From positions 1 to 64,000 of the forward strand of contig JAJEKV010000657.1 of NCBI GenBank assembly GCA_021234155.1: a stretch of 64,000 bases of DNA, read 5' to 3'. The position numbers and the translations under genes were made by a program. Under the pieces are notes generated by a model. The model saw only the letters and a program-made list of their open reading frames with translations. It searched no databases and was not told the DNA's origin. This document shows, piece after piece, positions 1 through 12,719 of the stretch (positions are counted from its first letter, which is position 1; every line of letters starts with the position of its first letter). The stretch comes from Isoetes taiwanensis (Eukaryota > Streptophyta > Lycopodiopsida > Isoetales > Isoetaceae).

Positions 1-513
1 GTGTTGATGAGAGAGACTCACAAAGTATATTTCTAGTTGATAGCAATGGTGTCCCAATTGGACCCGTGCATATACCAAGTTTTTTATACATAGTCCATGG
101 GGAATGTATAAAACCATTAGTTATGTTAGCAACAAATGCAGGGACTTGAAGATAATTGTCTCGAAAAAATGGTAATCTCTCCTGCCTCGTTTTTTGTTGG
201 TTGATGTTTCCTTTTGAAATACCGTAACCATGTAATTTGGTTGTTGAAGGGATGGATCAACCTGGTAACATAACGGTTGATGGGGAACAGATGACTCTCT
301 TGAATATATTACCTAAATGGATATCTTGAAAACCTTTTTGGCGGCCATAAAAGTAAGTTTCCTATTTTGTCATGCTATTCCTTTATGGTGACCAAGATTT
401 CTAACATTTATTGTATTCGAGGGATGGAGCCAACGTGCATGGCTATTTTGTTTGGTCGCTTTGGACAATTTTGAATGGCTTTCAGGTTACACTTCAAGAT
501 CACGGGGTTGTCT
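1..513. other. No gene recognised
   Basis: AT-rich sequence without a convincing coding region. A 68-codon reading frame from 411 runs into the inverted repeat that starts at 514 and has no recognisable motif. Nothing else supported. Confidence 0.4.
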
Positions 514-665
514 ACATTGACTACAACGACAACCTAAAAAGAGGCATCCTAAAAGACTCAGCCAAATGGCTCAAAAAAAATCCTTGCAAAAATGAGCTCT
601 TTGGCGAGGATCTTTGAGCCATTTGGCGAGAATATTAGGATGTTTCTTCAGGTTGTAGTCAATGT
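514..665. repeat. 152-nt foldback (imperfect inverted repeat)
   Basis: The left side begins acattgactacaac (514) and the right side ends gttgtagtcaatgt (665). Each arm is about 65-70 nt and contains gccaaatggctcaaa or its complement, with mismatches spread along the stem, so the whole stretch folds on itself with almost no loop. The shape fits a tiny foldback MITE or a miRNA-like precursor. No flanking target duplication was obvious. Confidence 0.6.
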
Positions 666-2491
666 GAACAACGTTCAAAACATAAACTAGATTTTCAACC
701 AAATTATAATATAAGCTCATTTATCATTTGGTTTTCCTCCACTCCAAATGCTATGGATATTGGAACAATTTGCAATTTAAGATGTGAGCTATCCCTGTTT
801 CTCTTTCAAGAACCAATGTACACTTGTGAATCGCGGGGATGACCTTTGCTGCATAAGTTAGGCAATATAATTCACCTCTATGTTTGCATAATAATATCAA
901 GGCCGGCAAGCCTATCCTAACGTTTGCAAATCAGGTGAACAAGTTTGATAAAATGGGTATGAAATTGCAAAGATTAGGATGATGTGCAGGTCTAAGTCAC
1001 AAAATCTATTGCTTCTGAAGATCTGTGAATTGTGGCCCATGTGTGTAACTTCAGGGCCAGTAATATCAAGTTTGTGGTGAAATGCATAACTGAACATTGT
1101 CTCCGCTGTTCTTCTTAGCAGAATATGGACTTATAGTGTTCATGGTATAGTTTCTTTCTCCTCAACTGGCTTTGAAAGATCATCAGGATCAGGCTTAGTG
1201 ATATCAGAGAATTCATAGTCATTATAGATTCTAAAACGTTTTGGACGGAAATTAAGTTGTTGATGTAGGTGTTAGGGTCTTGATAAGCTTTGATCTGCTT
1301 AGGCAGTTCGTCTCCAACTTATCAGAATATGTCAGCTCGTGCATGATTCTCTACAGCAAACTTGTGGGACTCAACATGGTGAAGGAGATATTCATGACAA
1401 AAGTGTCTGGCATGTTGCAACCTTACATTGTCAAGAAATGAATTCTTCTCACATTCAAGTCATTGGTTGTACAAGATTGATAATATTCCTACTGGAGATG
1501 CTAACGCCATATTTAGAATTTATGCCTAGCAGGTTCTTCCCAGATTGTGAATGTGATGTCGAAGACTTGTCTCCATGATCTGGAGGTAGTGACCCAAATC
1601 TCCATCTAGCACCAGCCTCAGCGACCTTATGATTATCTAGTTCAAATCTGGACATCTTGATCCTTTGGACTGGTAACAAGGTTTAATCAGGCGTGTGGTG
1701 CCAATGGTCAACTGCAATATAACAAAGGAGATATGACCTTTCCTATGCTTGCAAAGATATTAACTTGGAGATAATCCATCTCTCAATCATTTCGGAAGTC
1801 AATCTGTCAATTTTGCTGCTTCAGACTTTTAACCTCTGCCGTCGTGCTCTCGACATCTTCTAATGTATTTCAGTTTCTTGCATTGCAACATGCTTTGCTG
1901 ACACAAACGGAAACAAACCATGTAGCCTTCTTAATCCAGAGCAATATGCTTGATGACGATTGTAGCCTAAAGCATGTCTTTTATAAAAAGCATCTCTGGA
2001 ACCAAAAGCTAAAACTACAGATATGTGCAACCTCGGCGTTAACGTAATTGACATGAATTTTCAAAAATTACATGAAAATATAGGGAAAAACTACCAGATA
2101 CCATATGTTTTGACAAATTTCATGAAGATGGCTGAATATAATTTCGTTCCCATCGAGAAAAATATAGGCCAACGAGAAATACCTTTTATAAGTAGTTTAA
2201 TTTTGTAATCAAAATGGAACAAGCTAAGGACAATGTGCTATTTTAGTGATGGAATGGAGATAGAAAAAAGCTAATGGGATATGCCAATGATATGGCGTGT
2301 GCCTTTACAACAAAACCACCTCCACAAAGACTCATTATTGTTTAGGGCCAAAAGGTAGTCTTAGACCTTTAGGACAAAGTGCGCCAAAAGGTATATAGTT
2401 GAGCTCGAGAGACCATCTGTTGGGTGGGAGCTCGTGGTTGGGTGGTGAGCTAACTTGCTATGCCGATGTGCGCTTAGTAATATTAGGCGCC
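666..2491. other. Unassigned sequence
   Basis: No reading frame longer than about 80 codons and no motif I recognise on either strand. Probably decayed transposon sequence, judging by its neighbours. The short frames at 1339-1578 (+) and 1455-1679 (-) overlap each other and look like chance. Confidence 0.35.
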
Positions 2492-2636
2492 CGAGGTTGC
2501 AATGAAAACTCTTACGCTAATATTAACTTTGAAGAGAGGAACTCAAAGAAGAGAAACTTTTTGAGTTGGAGGTTGCAATGACCACTTCTTTGCTAATATT
2601 AGCGTTGAAGAGAGGAACTCAAAAACTTGAGTTGGG
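2492..2636 (+). repeat. Two-copy tandem duplication (~77 bp unit)
   Basis: The block gaggttgcaatga...gctaatatta...ttgaagagaggaactcaaa occurs at about 2492 and again at about 2569 with scattered differences. It lies just upstream of the Gag-like remnant. Confidence 0.6.
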
Positions 2637-2849
2637 GCGATAATGGGCTCATGAAGGAGGCTTCGAAGGCGTGGAGATGTCGAGCTACATGAACTTGATT
2701 TTATTCGTCTTGGTGGTGCAATTACAGCAGACTCTGAAGCGTCCATGTAGTGGCATCAAGGCTGGTGCCAATGGCAAGATTAATTTCAAAACATTCTTAA
2801 GCCACTAATGATCACGGATGAGTTTTTTGCATGGCTCTAGGATTTGAAT

Positions 2850-3240
2850 TCTATTTTGAAAAAACTAAGCATGATGAAAACACAATTGTATTTTGCATAG
2901 CGCATTCTAGATGGTGTTGCCAAGGATTGGTGTTGGATATCTAGAAGGACCTACAAATCAATACAAATTTTTTCGGATAAAAACTTAAATAAAATCATTT
3001 TTTAGTCATAATTGAGGCGTGATCTTCGCCAAATGGAATCAATTACCCAATAGGGCATGGAAGCTACATTTAGAACCTTCACTAGCCTTGTTTAGGTGCG
3101 GATAAAGCTACATCTTCAAAGCTGCTAATATTTTACGTAAAATGGCATAGAAAGTGGTGGAGGAAAATCTATCCCTACTAAAGCTATTAATATTCAATGT
3201 GACCTCAATATTCCTCTAAAAAGGCGAGTAGTTTAGGGAT
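2850..3240 (+). pseudogene. Degenerate Ty3-type Gag fragment
   Basis: The plus strand encodes, with several stops, the pattern LYFA..RILDGVAKDWCW followed by LRRDLRQMESITQ. This matches the core of the retrotransposon Gag domain (Retrotrans_gag family), where a conserved L..GxAxxWW segment is followed by F..LRR..Q..S. There are at least four in-frame stops and no recognisable protease or RT after it. The identification rests on motif memory and on a second, inverted homologous copy at 4310-4720 that preserves the same reading. Confidence 0.45.
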
Positions 3241-3320
3241 TAAACCAGCGGGTTTTGCAGCGAAGTGCGAGGCATTCAAGCGGCGAGATCACGGGTTATG
3301 CGGATCGTGGAACTATTTGA

Positions 3321-3430
3321 GACAACGAGTCAAAGGGTCATATCAAGCACAAAAAACCGGCTCGTGCATGAGAATGGGACAACGAGTCAAAGGGTCTTAT
3401 CAAGCATGAAAGCGGCTCATGCATGAGAAT
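3321..3430 (+). repeat. Two-copy tandem duplication (57-bp unit)
   Basis: gacaacgagtcaaagggtc followed by tatcaagca and a gctc(g/a)tgcatgagaatg tail occurs at 3321 and again at 3378. Confidence 0.6.
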
Positions 3431-4309
3431 GTGTTTCTTTGTTATTTGATTGACCATAGGTTCCGAGATATTTAGAAAAATGGGGGAATCTAAAGCACCA
3501 AAGCCTACTCCTAAGTCTCTGAATAAGGCCGGATGACAAGTAAAAGATGCCTTTTGTTCTTGAGTTATCTGGTGAGGATATTATTGTTAAGACAGTGAGC
3601 TTGACTATTAAAATTAACCATTGTACCTTTATCAGGTGATGTGAAGTGATCTCCTCATTTTTATGCTTAAAGATTTGCAATTTCGCAAGGTAAGGTATAT
3701 CTATAAAGTCGAAGGGGCTGCACAAGGAATGTCTATAGATATATCCTTGCAGGTAAGACTCCATATCTTTAACCAACCATGAATAAGGAAGGTGGAGGTG
3801 AAACATTCACTGGCGGGGAGATAGTTCCACATCATTCGATAAAGGCACGGTGGCTAATTTCAATCTCTTTACCATCTTAGCAAAGATAAACTCAAATCAT
3901 TGCCCAAATCAATTAAACATGTACTTTTTGTTCTGAATAACCCAAAATCTTAGAGACAATTATTGTCAACAATGTTCTTGCCGGATAACTCACAAATGAA
4001 AGCCACCTTTTTTTTTTTGTCATCTTTCTTATTTCAGTTAGAATAGGCTTTTGAGCTTTAGCTTCCTTTTTCTTTTCTTTTCTAAATATGTGGGACATTC
4101 ATAAAACTTATGGTCGGGTCGACTAATACACATAACACCCCATATTCATGCATGAGCCACTTTTCCATGCTTAATAAAGCCCATTTGAACCCTTGTCTCC
4201 AACTTGGTATATAATTTGCATGATACGCATATGGGGTTTTCGCGCCCGGGACCTCGTTGGTTTATCCCCAAAACTACTAGTCTCTTTCATATAAACTTTG
4301 GATCACATT
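3431..4309. other. Unassigned, probably retroelement-derived
   Basis: This stretch lies between the two inverted Gag-like copies. The longest frame is 129 codons on the minus strand (3417-3806), without a motif I can name. A lysine-rich minus-strand frame lies at 3913-4098. Confidence 0.3.
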
Positions 4310-4720
4310 GAGTGTTAATAGCTCCATGGGATAAACCTTCCTCCTCCACTTTCTACGCCATTTTCTGAGCTCTTCAAAAGAAAGATTAGTAGTTTGAAGA
4401 CTCACATCTTCAATGACACCAATGATGGACCCCACTCATGAGTTTCTCAGACTTTTTAATATCATTTTTATTGAGTTGAAGTGCTTTCTTTAATACCGGA
4501 GGAGGACGGAGATTCAAATAGTTTCCATACCTTATTGGGTCAATTGAATTCATTGAAATAAGATCACGCTCCCAATCATGGCCCAAAAAAGATTTTATAA
4601 TTTGATTTAATGGGTTTTATTGGTTGGTTTGTTCTTACGGATATCAACCATTGGTCCTTGGCAACACATCTAGATGATGCTCTGCAAATGGCTGAGTGCC
4701 TTTATCATCCTTAGTTTTTT
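4310..4720 (-). pseudogene. Second, inverted Ty3-type Gag fragment
   Basis: Read on the minus strand this segment aligns base by base with 2850-3240. Both contain CATCTAGATG or TTCTAGATGG followed by TGTTGCCAAGGA, then GGAGCGTGATCTT or GGCGTGATCTT, then a run ending ATGGAA, then AAAATGGCGTAGAAAGTGG or AAAATGGCATAGAAAGTGG. The two copies are diverged by roughly a quarter and face each other about 1.1 kb apart. This copy reads ERDLISMNSIDPIRYGN where the other has RRDLRQMESITQ. Both are dead. The arrangement could be two independent insertions or an inverted duplication. Confidence 0.45.
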
Positions 4721-5559
4721 GCAAAATAGGAATTCCAATCCTAGAGCTATCTTTGTAAAAGCTCATCGGCATCATTAATTGTTAGCAGTCTCATTTAATC
4801 TTGACATTGGCACTAGACTTGGCCACTATGTGGATGCCATGTAACCCACAATGGCGCCACATGCACGAAGAGAATCGAGGTTCTTATAGCTTGGTGATGC
4901 AGCACCCCCACAATTGCAAGATGAGCATATTACCCGACCTCCAACTAAGAAAGTCTTTTCTTGAATTTCTCTTATTCAAAGTTAACATTAGTAGAAGAAT
5001 AGACAATTGCAACTTTGATGCACTATAGTCTCTAGATCGAAGATGGCATCTTCTTACGTGTATCCCAAACACATTTGGAGTATCACCATCCTCGGCCAAT
5101 AAAAATATCAAGCGATGGTTTTACGTTAGATAAAAGGAGCACTTTAGGTGTTTCAATGGTTGAATGGCTTGATAATTTAAGTAATTGTAGTTGTTTCTAT
5201 TGTCTATGATAAACAAGTGTGAGAGCCTCTTACCATAGTTTAGGTTGTTGTTAGACTCAAAATATAGTTGCTTAGGTTGGAATTTCTTCTTTACTCCAAG
5301 CGAGGAAAAGCACGGGAATTACAAAATCACGTTGAATTATATTCTTATATCTTTTTTAGCGAGAAAATTAGGTTTGTATCAACCTAGAAAGATCAATCAA
5401 ATCGTCTTCATTTGAGCTAAAACTGAATATACAACTAGCTTCATGCTTAGGCTAGTTGGTGCGTAAAATTCTTAAAAGGCGAGCGAGAATAGATTCTAAT
5501 TCAGAATGCAAAGCTTCTTCTTGATACTTTCTCTTTAGCATCTGGAGTTCTTGTTGGTT
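4721..5559. other. No gene recognised
   Basis: Two overlapping 75-codon frames on opposite strands (4801-5028 and 4884-5111) have no recognisable content. The 5' boundary of the LINE that follows may lie somewhere in here, but I cannot place it. Confidence 0.3.
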
Positions 5560-7259
5560 GGCCAAAGTGTTATTGCATTATGGGCTTGATGGGGTTGTGC
5601 CTCCTTGTGTTGCGGAGTTTCCTTGGAAGGTGCTTCGCATGGGGAAGGCTACTAAACTTCTTGGTATTTACGTGGGCATTCATATTTCTACCTCGATGCT
5701 TGGGATATTATCATAGAAGGGTTGCGTAAGCATTTATTTTGGTGGAATTATCTTGCTAAGCTCTCTGCCCACTTTGTGAATAAGCATTGCTAAGCATGTT
5801 TTAAGTAATTCCCATGTCTATATGGCATACGCCCTTACGGCTCCTCGGTCAAAATTTCAGGTGATTGTTACTATTGTCCAGTAATTTTTTATTTGGGGTG
5901 GGGTGAGGGAGCATCTTGTGGTCAAGGTTGCATGGTCCAAATGCACCGGGCGAAATTTGCGGTGGTTTGGATATGACGGACTTCCATTTCTTGAGTAAGA
6001 TTCTAATTTCTAAATTCATTTGGAGGATCCTCAAGGATATGGTTGACTCACAGGTGCGGTTGGTGAGGCGATCCTTACACATTGTGTTCCTTTTGGGAAA
6101 GCTTCATTAAAACCGCTTCTTCCTTGGAGTCTCTTTTTATCAGCTATGCCCTTTTCCTAATGCCTCTCCTTTTTGAAAGGCTTTGGAGTCTTGGGAGGCG
6201 ATGCGGACCCTATTTAAAATTATTGATCTTATTGCATGTCATCGGTTGAGTGCCCCTTGTTGGTGGATACGTGGAAAATAATCTTCCACTTTGTGCCTCG
6301 GTTCATCCATTAACTCATGGTATTTGGAGGTTAGCGAGGAATCTCGGCGGTTGCCGCATGGTATGATTACGGCCCGATTAGCGACATGGCAAATCTTTCA
6401 AACAAAATTCTCATTGTCTCGATGGGGACGGAGACCTATTTGGCAAAAGATTGCTAGTACTACGCCATTTGGTTGCTCGAGAGGATATTGAAGGTGCATG
6501 TGGGTTTCCCACGAGTGTTCACGAGCATAGGCTTGTGAACTCTATGTATAAGCGGCTTGTCAATAGTGATATCCTTCCGCCATCCACTAGGTGGTCCCTT
6601 GACTTTCACCTCCTAGTGGAGATGTATGTGGACTTGGGCTTGGGATAAACCTATGCCATCCTAAAGTGGCGGTGCTTTGATGGCGATTCTTCCGCGATGC
6701 CCTCGTGTGAGCGTGCTTGTCCACCAGATTTGATCCTCGAGTGTCGACACTCGCCTTTGTGCAAGCAAGGGGCCGAGACCATTGAGCATTGTTTCTTTTT
6801 ATGTGTTCATCTCAGCTTTGTTTGGTGTTGGGCTGCTTTCTCTTTTCATGTGACATTGACAAAGTCGACAAAAGTGCTTACGGCTATTTATCCGGATGCA
6901 CGGAATAAGTTCTTGAGGAGCCAAGCATTTCATTTAGCATCGGGATGGTTGTTGTGGTCCATCACAGGCCGAAGGCGTGTATCTTCGGGGTTTGGATATT
7001 CCTCCTGCGGTTGTCCTCCGGGGCCACAAGCTAGAATCGCTAAAAGGCATACCATTGTTCCTAAGCTTGCTCTGCTTAGCGGCGGTTGATATTTGAGTCC
7101 CCTATTTTGTGTGTGTTGTCTTATGCATATTTGGTGGTTCTACTCGATGGATTATGATTATCCTCACGAGATTGTATTCCCGCCTCTGCATTTGTATTTT
7201 GCTTTTGGCTTGGGTTTCAATAAAGTTTGTGGATTTCTTCAACAAAAAAAAAAAAAAAA
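5560..7259 (+). mobile_element. LINE retrotransposon, 3' part, with poly(A) tail
   Basis: With frameshifts, the plus strand encodes the C-terminal half of a plant LINE ORF2. KLLGIYVGIHIS is at about 5660, then the usual aligned region with GGLDMTDFHFLSK at about 5960, and last a zinc-binding C-terminal region (zf-RVT type: C, 5-6 residues, LC..GAETIEHCFFLC, then VWCW) at 6740-6830. An AATAAA signal at 7219-7224 precedes an 18-base A-run at 7242-7259, so the 3' end is well defined. The RT catalytic part and the endonuclease are absent, so this is a 5'-truncated copy. It ends in poly(A), unlike the other two LINEs in the window, and therefore belongs to a different family. Confidence 0.8.
6697..7089 (+). 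pseudogene. LINE ORF2 C-terminal zinc-binding region
   Basis: A 130-codon open stretch within the 5'-truncated LINE. It contains CRHSPLCKQGAETIEHCFFLC and then FVWCW, the signature of the C-terminal reverse-transcriptase zinc-binding domain that helps plant LINE ORF2 bind its template RNA. It is only the tail of ORF2: upstream coding sequence is interrupted by frameshifts and stops, so no functional protein is expected. Confidence 0.6.
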
Positions 7260-7630
7260 TTCTATAAGTTGAAAAAGGATGGGTTAATTTACAGTATCAA
7301 GGAGGAATGAGAGAAAAACATCAAGTTGGGAAGCGATGAAAAAGAAAGAATTGAGTGGAAACTCAGGAAGGCATGAGTGGTTATTATGACATTATTAATG
7401 AACTAGAAAAAGTGCTTGGCGTTCTTTGAGCTTTTATCGGGCACATATTAAAACTAATAAAATTGATGGATTTAACTTACGACATCTAAAAGGCCAAAAT
7501 TGTATAAGTTTAAAACTATAAACACCACTAAAGTATAGTCTATAGCATTCTTAAGCCTTCCATAAGCTACGTATCTTGAAAAATAGATGTACGTAAAATT
7601 CGGCAAGCTTGTTTAGTTGGTAGCGTTTAG
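7260..7630. other. No gene recognised
   Basis: AT-rich sequence downstream of the LINE poly(A) tail. No motif or long frame. Confidence 0.35.
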
Positions 7631-7812
7631 AATGTAAAAAGTTTTGCGTGTGTTATGGCTAGTGCCTCTAATGTCTAAGAGCAATTGCAATGGTGATAAT
7701 GAACTATGTCATTTTGAGTGAATGTAAAAGTTTTTGCGTGTGTTTATGGCTAGTGCCTCTAATGTCTAAAGCAATTGCAATGGTGATAATGAACTATGTC
7801 ATTTTTGAGTGG
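7631..7812 (+). repeat. 90-bp tandem duplication
   Basis: aatgtaaaa..gttttgcgtgtg through gaactatgtcatttt occurs at 7631 and again at 7721. The copies differ mainly by single-base insertions in homopolymers. Confidence 0.75.
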
Positions 7813-8590
7813 ATATCTACGTGTTGCAAGTGAGATTGCACATAATTCTTATTTTTCGATCGTCGTCGTTATTATTATTAATTTGTCGTGAACATATATT
7901 GATAGGCCATTCTATAACATTCGATTACATTAGTGAACATACCAAAGTACGTTGATACGGAGAAGTTGCACTTATGATATATGATAAAGGAACATGTTGA
8001 GCAAAAATTAAAAATAAAATGACCTTCAAATAGGCTCATTTAACTATGGCAATTTCACTGAACGTAACATATTCCATTATTCCGATGTCAGGTAAAGATT
8101 TTTTTTTATATGATGAAGATGGTCGTCACTTAATTTTTGGAGTACGTGTTATCAATTTGCATGCACTGTTTATGCTCACATTAGTATTTAACAATCGTAG
8201 TCGAAGGGTTCATTCTTTATTTGCAAGCCCAAGCAATGCCCTTAAACGTGTACATTGTAAGGGAAACTGTACGTTTTAGGAAATTGTACATTTTAATGCG
8301 AACCAAACCCAGCATTGCATGGTGGTAAGGGAAACTTGTAAATCCAATATTGCAAGGCTCTAAGGGAAACTTGAAATGGTAGAATGCTATTAAGGCTACA
8401 TACTCATTTTAGTTCCCTAGTCCTTTGCTTCTAACTACCCTTGATGCGTTGTCATGTTGAGATATATTGCATTATTGAAATGATCTTAAATGTATAAGAT
8501 GGTTTAAATGTTAAGATGTCATTACTATTCCATTTTAAACAACAAACTAAATGTTTAGAGAGATGATTTTGTGTTGAAATATTGTATGTT
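7813..8590. other. No gene recognised
   Basis: Short frames only (8046-8279 +, 8452-8685 -). A repeated phrase, aagggaaact(t)gta, occurs around 8260-8370. No gene supported. Confidence 0.3.
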
Positions 8591-8627
8591 AGAATAGAAT
8601 AGAATAGAATAGAATAGAATAGAATAG
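8591..8627 (+). repeat. (AGAAT)n microsatellite at LINE 3' end
   Basis: About seven repeats of agaat directly abut the 3' end of the minus-strand LINE at 8628. On the LINE strand this is a (TATTC)n tail. Members of this LINE family appear to end in simple repeats rather than poly(A): compare (CCTT)n at the 3' end of the plus-strand copy. Confidence 0.8.
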
Positions 8628-9052
8628 TTTTTTTATCGTCCACTGAGACCAATCGGCCTATGGGACCCGAGAAGGGGGCCAACAAACTTATTCTTGTCAG
8701 GGTTAAAACCCCCGCTTAGAAGGGTTTCGAGGAAAAACAGTGGCGATAATAAGAATCTTTGTCAAAGCTGTCTAAGTATACATCATCATGAAATAAATGT
8801 GTATGTACATGTCAAGTCGTGCGAGGGACATAGGTGATCTCGCATGTCCATGACCTCACGAAGGTATGATCCTAGCATCCGTGCGGATCGTGCTCAATGT
8901 CACATGTAGCGGTGGCGGGGCGACCAACTTCGGCATAAGCGGCGTCCGGATTTGATCATATCTTTGGGCAACTTTGAAGGTATGAGATTCATCCTCAATG
9001 ACTCCCATTTGGCGGCATTGGTGAGCACGTGTCGGCGTGGCTCACCAATCCA

Positions 9053-11480
9053 TCACACTGTCTCAATTCGAAGATGATGTGCCCTGTGCGAATGGGGCAA
9101 TGAGTGCTGCGTCTTTTCATGGGCAAGTGGGTGCGCGGGTAGCATTGTGGGCCTCGTTCCAATGTGGATTTTTATGTTTGGTAGTGTCTTTGTCTTGACG
9201 CTGTTCAAGAACGGCGACATCCCAAAGCTTGCTGATGAAGCAAGCGTCAAGATATTACCTCAAGCTATGGCGATACGCCTCTGTTTGCACATGTATGCAC
9301 ATTGCTCTGCACATTCCATCTAGCCATCCATTGAGCTCTCTTTTCCCTCCGGCATGCCTTGAGGCGTTGTGGCCCATTGCCATGATATAAGCTAGTTTTG
9401 GGAGGCGAGCGCCGTCCATGTTGACCATATGCGGAAATAGACAATGTGGCGATCAAGGGCCGCCCTACGAAGAGGCAAGAATCCACATTTCCCTCTGGTA
9501 GAATTTGATATGGGGTTGTGGACTTCACCCCTAGTGCTTTCGTACCAAGAAGGCTTTACTTTTTGCTCCAAGTCATTCCAAGTAGCGAGGGATACTCTTG
9601 GGCCCCATACTTCAACCGGTATAAAGACGGGCTCCACTAAGACTTTGAGCAGTGTGGTGATGGGTCCAATCATACAACTCCGCTCTATGACTATTGTTTT
9701 TGCATTGCATATAGTGCTTTCCGGCCCGTAAGTAACTTCGTAGCCCGTATGGATGTGTCAGTGCATAGTGAGCGGAAACTCCACTCCCAAATATTTGTAT
9801 GTGGATGCTACTTCCACATTACGCCCTCGATAGCGGAAGGAGGGATCCTCGGCATCGTGAAAGATGATATGAAAACCACCTTAGTCTTGGCCAAGTTGGC
9901 GTGCATATCGATTCGCTTGACAAAATGTGTCGAGCATCGAGATGTCGTTGCATGCCGCTGGTGTGTAAGCTAGGAGGTCCACATCATCGGCATATATTAA
10001 CTGCTTGATGATCTGGTAGAGAAGGTGAGCCCCGTCGCCCCATTATCAACCAAGCCAGCTCTCCAATTGATCAATGTAAAAGCCCAAACAATGTTGGGGA
10101 GAGAGGGCATCTGGCGAACCCAGATACTACTATCAAATGGTTGCCATTCGACTATAAAGCACAGCATCTTTCATAAACGCAAATCTGCATTCGCGCAAAC
10201 CCCGGAACCCCGGTTTGTCGCAATCTTGCCCATAGTTTTCGAGCCAGTGTCAAATGCCTTTGCAAAATCCACGAAGCAACAATATAGATCGGCGGTGGTT
10301 CTACTTTGTCTTCAGCGAGCTTCGCAATGTGAAGATGTGGTCAATGGTTGAGTGTGGAGTCTGAATCCTGCACGGGTGAGGGGCCGTATCTCACTGCCTA
10401 CCTTGACCCGTCAAGCTAGCTGCTTTCGAGAATCCCGGCAAGCAATTTTGCAAACTGGGTGACCCATGATTGTTCGGTAATTGGTACAGGCAGTGCGGGT
10501 CACCTGCCTTATAGATGGGAACAACTTCTGCTATTGGTCCCTTTGCATCGGGAAGCCTTCTGTAATGCCTTGTTGAACAAGGCGGTCGGCCAGGTATTAT
10601 GGGCGACCCCTGCCCGCGCAAGCAGATGCACTTGCGCATGCCATCGAGGTCGGGGCTTTCCCCATTGGCAAGGCGGCGTAAGCCTTGTTCCATTACGAGA
10701 TCACGTGATTTCGGGCCTTCTTGCGGGGGTAATCTTTGCATAACACCACGAGGGTCATATAGGCTGTTGCAAGTATTGCCTCCAACTGCTTTCGGGGGTG
10801 ATAATTTCCCTGTGGGCTGTCGCGGCTTTCTAAGAACCCTTCGCCCGGAAGGTCACGGGGGTGGCGTTCAGGAGATAAAACATTTCCGCGCTGATGAAAC
10901 GCAATGCGGCTTTCTTAGCTTAGAGCTGGCGGTATTGTCACGGCTGCATGTGGTAAAGCGGTCGTGACGGCAGCGTTTGTGTTCCTTGCACTCTGCATCA
11001 AACCATTGATTGCGTGGGGAAGTTTTGTGTTCAGCGGAGGTCCGTCGTGGCGGCTTCCCAAAGCATCTCTCCTTGTGATCCTAAGCACATCGGTCCCGGT
11101 ACATAAATCTGTTGCTCTAGTGTAGGATATTGCAAAATTTCTGCGGGTCATCTATAAGCATCACGGGCATAAGCCCCGCATGTTCATAATCAATGCGCGG
11201 TGAGGCATGTATGAGGGCTGTGCACGGGGGTTACGCACAACACGCCAAACCAACTTCAAGTAAAGTGGTAAGTAGTGCAGGTGATCTCTTCATCCCTATT
11301 AGTTTATTCCCAGGAAGGCTTGGAGACATGCATATCTGCTCGAGGCACCGGCACATAGTCCACCCCACTAGATCCTCCCCTGGTTTTCTGTCTACAAGTG
11401 CTCTTGCGGGTGGGCCGACCCAGCATGCCGGTCCATTGCAGTTACGGTCAAAGATACCCGCGAGCAAAAGCAATTGTCTA
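9053..11480 (-). pseudogene. LINE family X copy 1 ORF2 remnant (endonuclease + RT)
   Basis: ORF2 makes the protein that nicks target DNA and reverse-transcribes the element. Visible pieces on the minus strand are an endonuclease segment reading LLLAGIFDRNCNG at about 11.46 kb (equivalent of the family's LLGDFNA motif), the linker NQWFDAECKEHKR at about 11.0 kb, the RT start VVPIYKAGDP at about 10.5 kb, the catalytic FVDFAKAFD at 10249-10287 and the YADD box at 9983-9994. All catalytic RT aspartates can be read, but the frame changes many times. The reading frame is therefore lost although the amino-acid pattern persists, consistent with fairly recent decay or with sequencing indels. Confidence 0.7.
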
Positions 11481-12719
11481 CCATAGCGTGTGAATGTTTG
11501 ATTAATCGTACGGTAATAAAAGTGGCAAAATTTTGCCTGTAGGCGAATTTCATGATATCATCGATCAAGGGATCAAATCTGCCGGTTGTTCTGCCGATTA
11601 GCGGCGCGATAAAGTCTCAAGGAGTAGCAGTAACGCTGGCAATAGCAGCGTAGCAATAATCATATGGAATGGAAGCATAGAAGTCGGCCTATCACATCCA
11701 GAGGTGGATGTATTAGAAGATGCTACCGCATATGGAAAGAATGGCAATTTTGCCACAAAGAGAATTACCGCTTCTACGGTTTCTTACCGCAGCACCCCTG
11801 AAGTCACCGTTGGTAGCGTAATGCGTATTGAACAAAGGCTGTGCGAGGCGTTCGATAATGCCGAACTTAACTCCATGCTTGGCTTTCTGTCGCGATCATT
11901 AAATGAAGATTGAGTAAGCGGTATCTGGCCCAAAAGTCCGAGATTATCTATTGTCACCGCATGCTCCATGTTTTCCTAAGAAGATGGATCATGTCTGCGT
12001 AGCGAGTTGAGACTATCTCCTTCGCTTGTAGGAAGCCGGAGCAATTCGAGACCATGCGGGCACAGTCTATTGTAATGCGGCGGTAATGCGATTCGGGGTC
12101 GATGCGTGAAGGGATGATATAAGCGTGATAGAAGCGACTTTGTGAGATGTCGAGAACAGCGGAAAATTAACAACTTGAAGGCGTCTTGGTACATGTGAGC
12201 GAAGAAGTGGCGTAGTCGGGAATGCTGGAAGATTACTTAAGGTCGCCGTGACATTTGGCTTGAAATTTGCGCATCTTACCCGAATCCGGTCTTACGGCTC
12301 CACTCTGTAGCGAATACTTTTAACTTTGGCCTTTCGTGCGCAACGGTCTTCTTGTTATGGAGCTGAATCCAGTCTCAGTCAATATTGCTTATACAAAGCT
12401 GATTTCAACCGGTACGCCTACCACAGGCTGACCGGATAGCCGCTTTCCGCTACTCCTAAATGTGAGCGTGACCCGTGGAAGTCTGGTAAAACCATGGCAT
12501 CTCGCCCTAATAGTAATATCTTGTACGGGAATGTCATTCGAGCAAGAATCAACATTTAGAGCAGTTAAGCAAAGTCCCTCCTGCCTCTTCTGTCGGAATA
12601 CATTACCACCACAAGTAACCTTCCGCCCTCGACTCCACGGAACTCTCCCGGTTTTGGATCAATCACGCGCGGCTTTAACGAGGAGTTATTTGTTATCTGT
12701 TGAACGGTACGTATTAATA

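Noticed and set aside
9265-9731. Separate small genes at 9.3-9.7 kb
   Set aside because: Overlapping frames on both strands lie inside LINE copy 1 ORF2; the minus strand carries its GFLPLR..LDRHIVYF motif.
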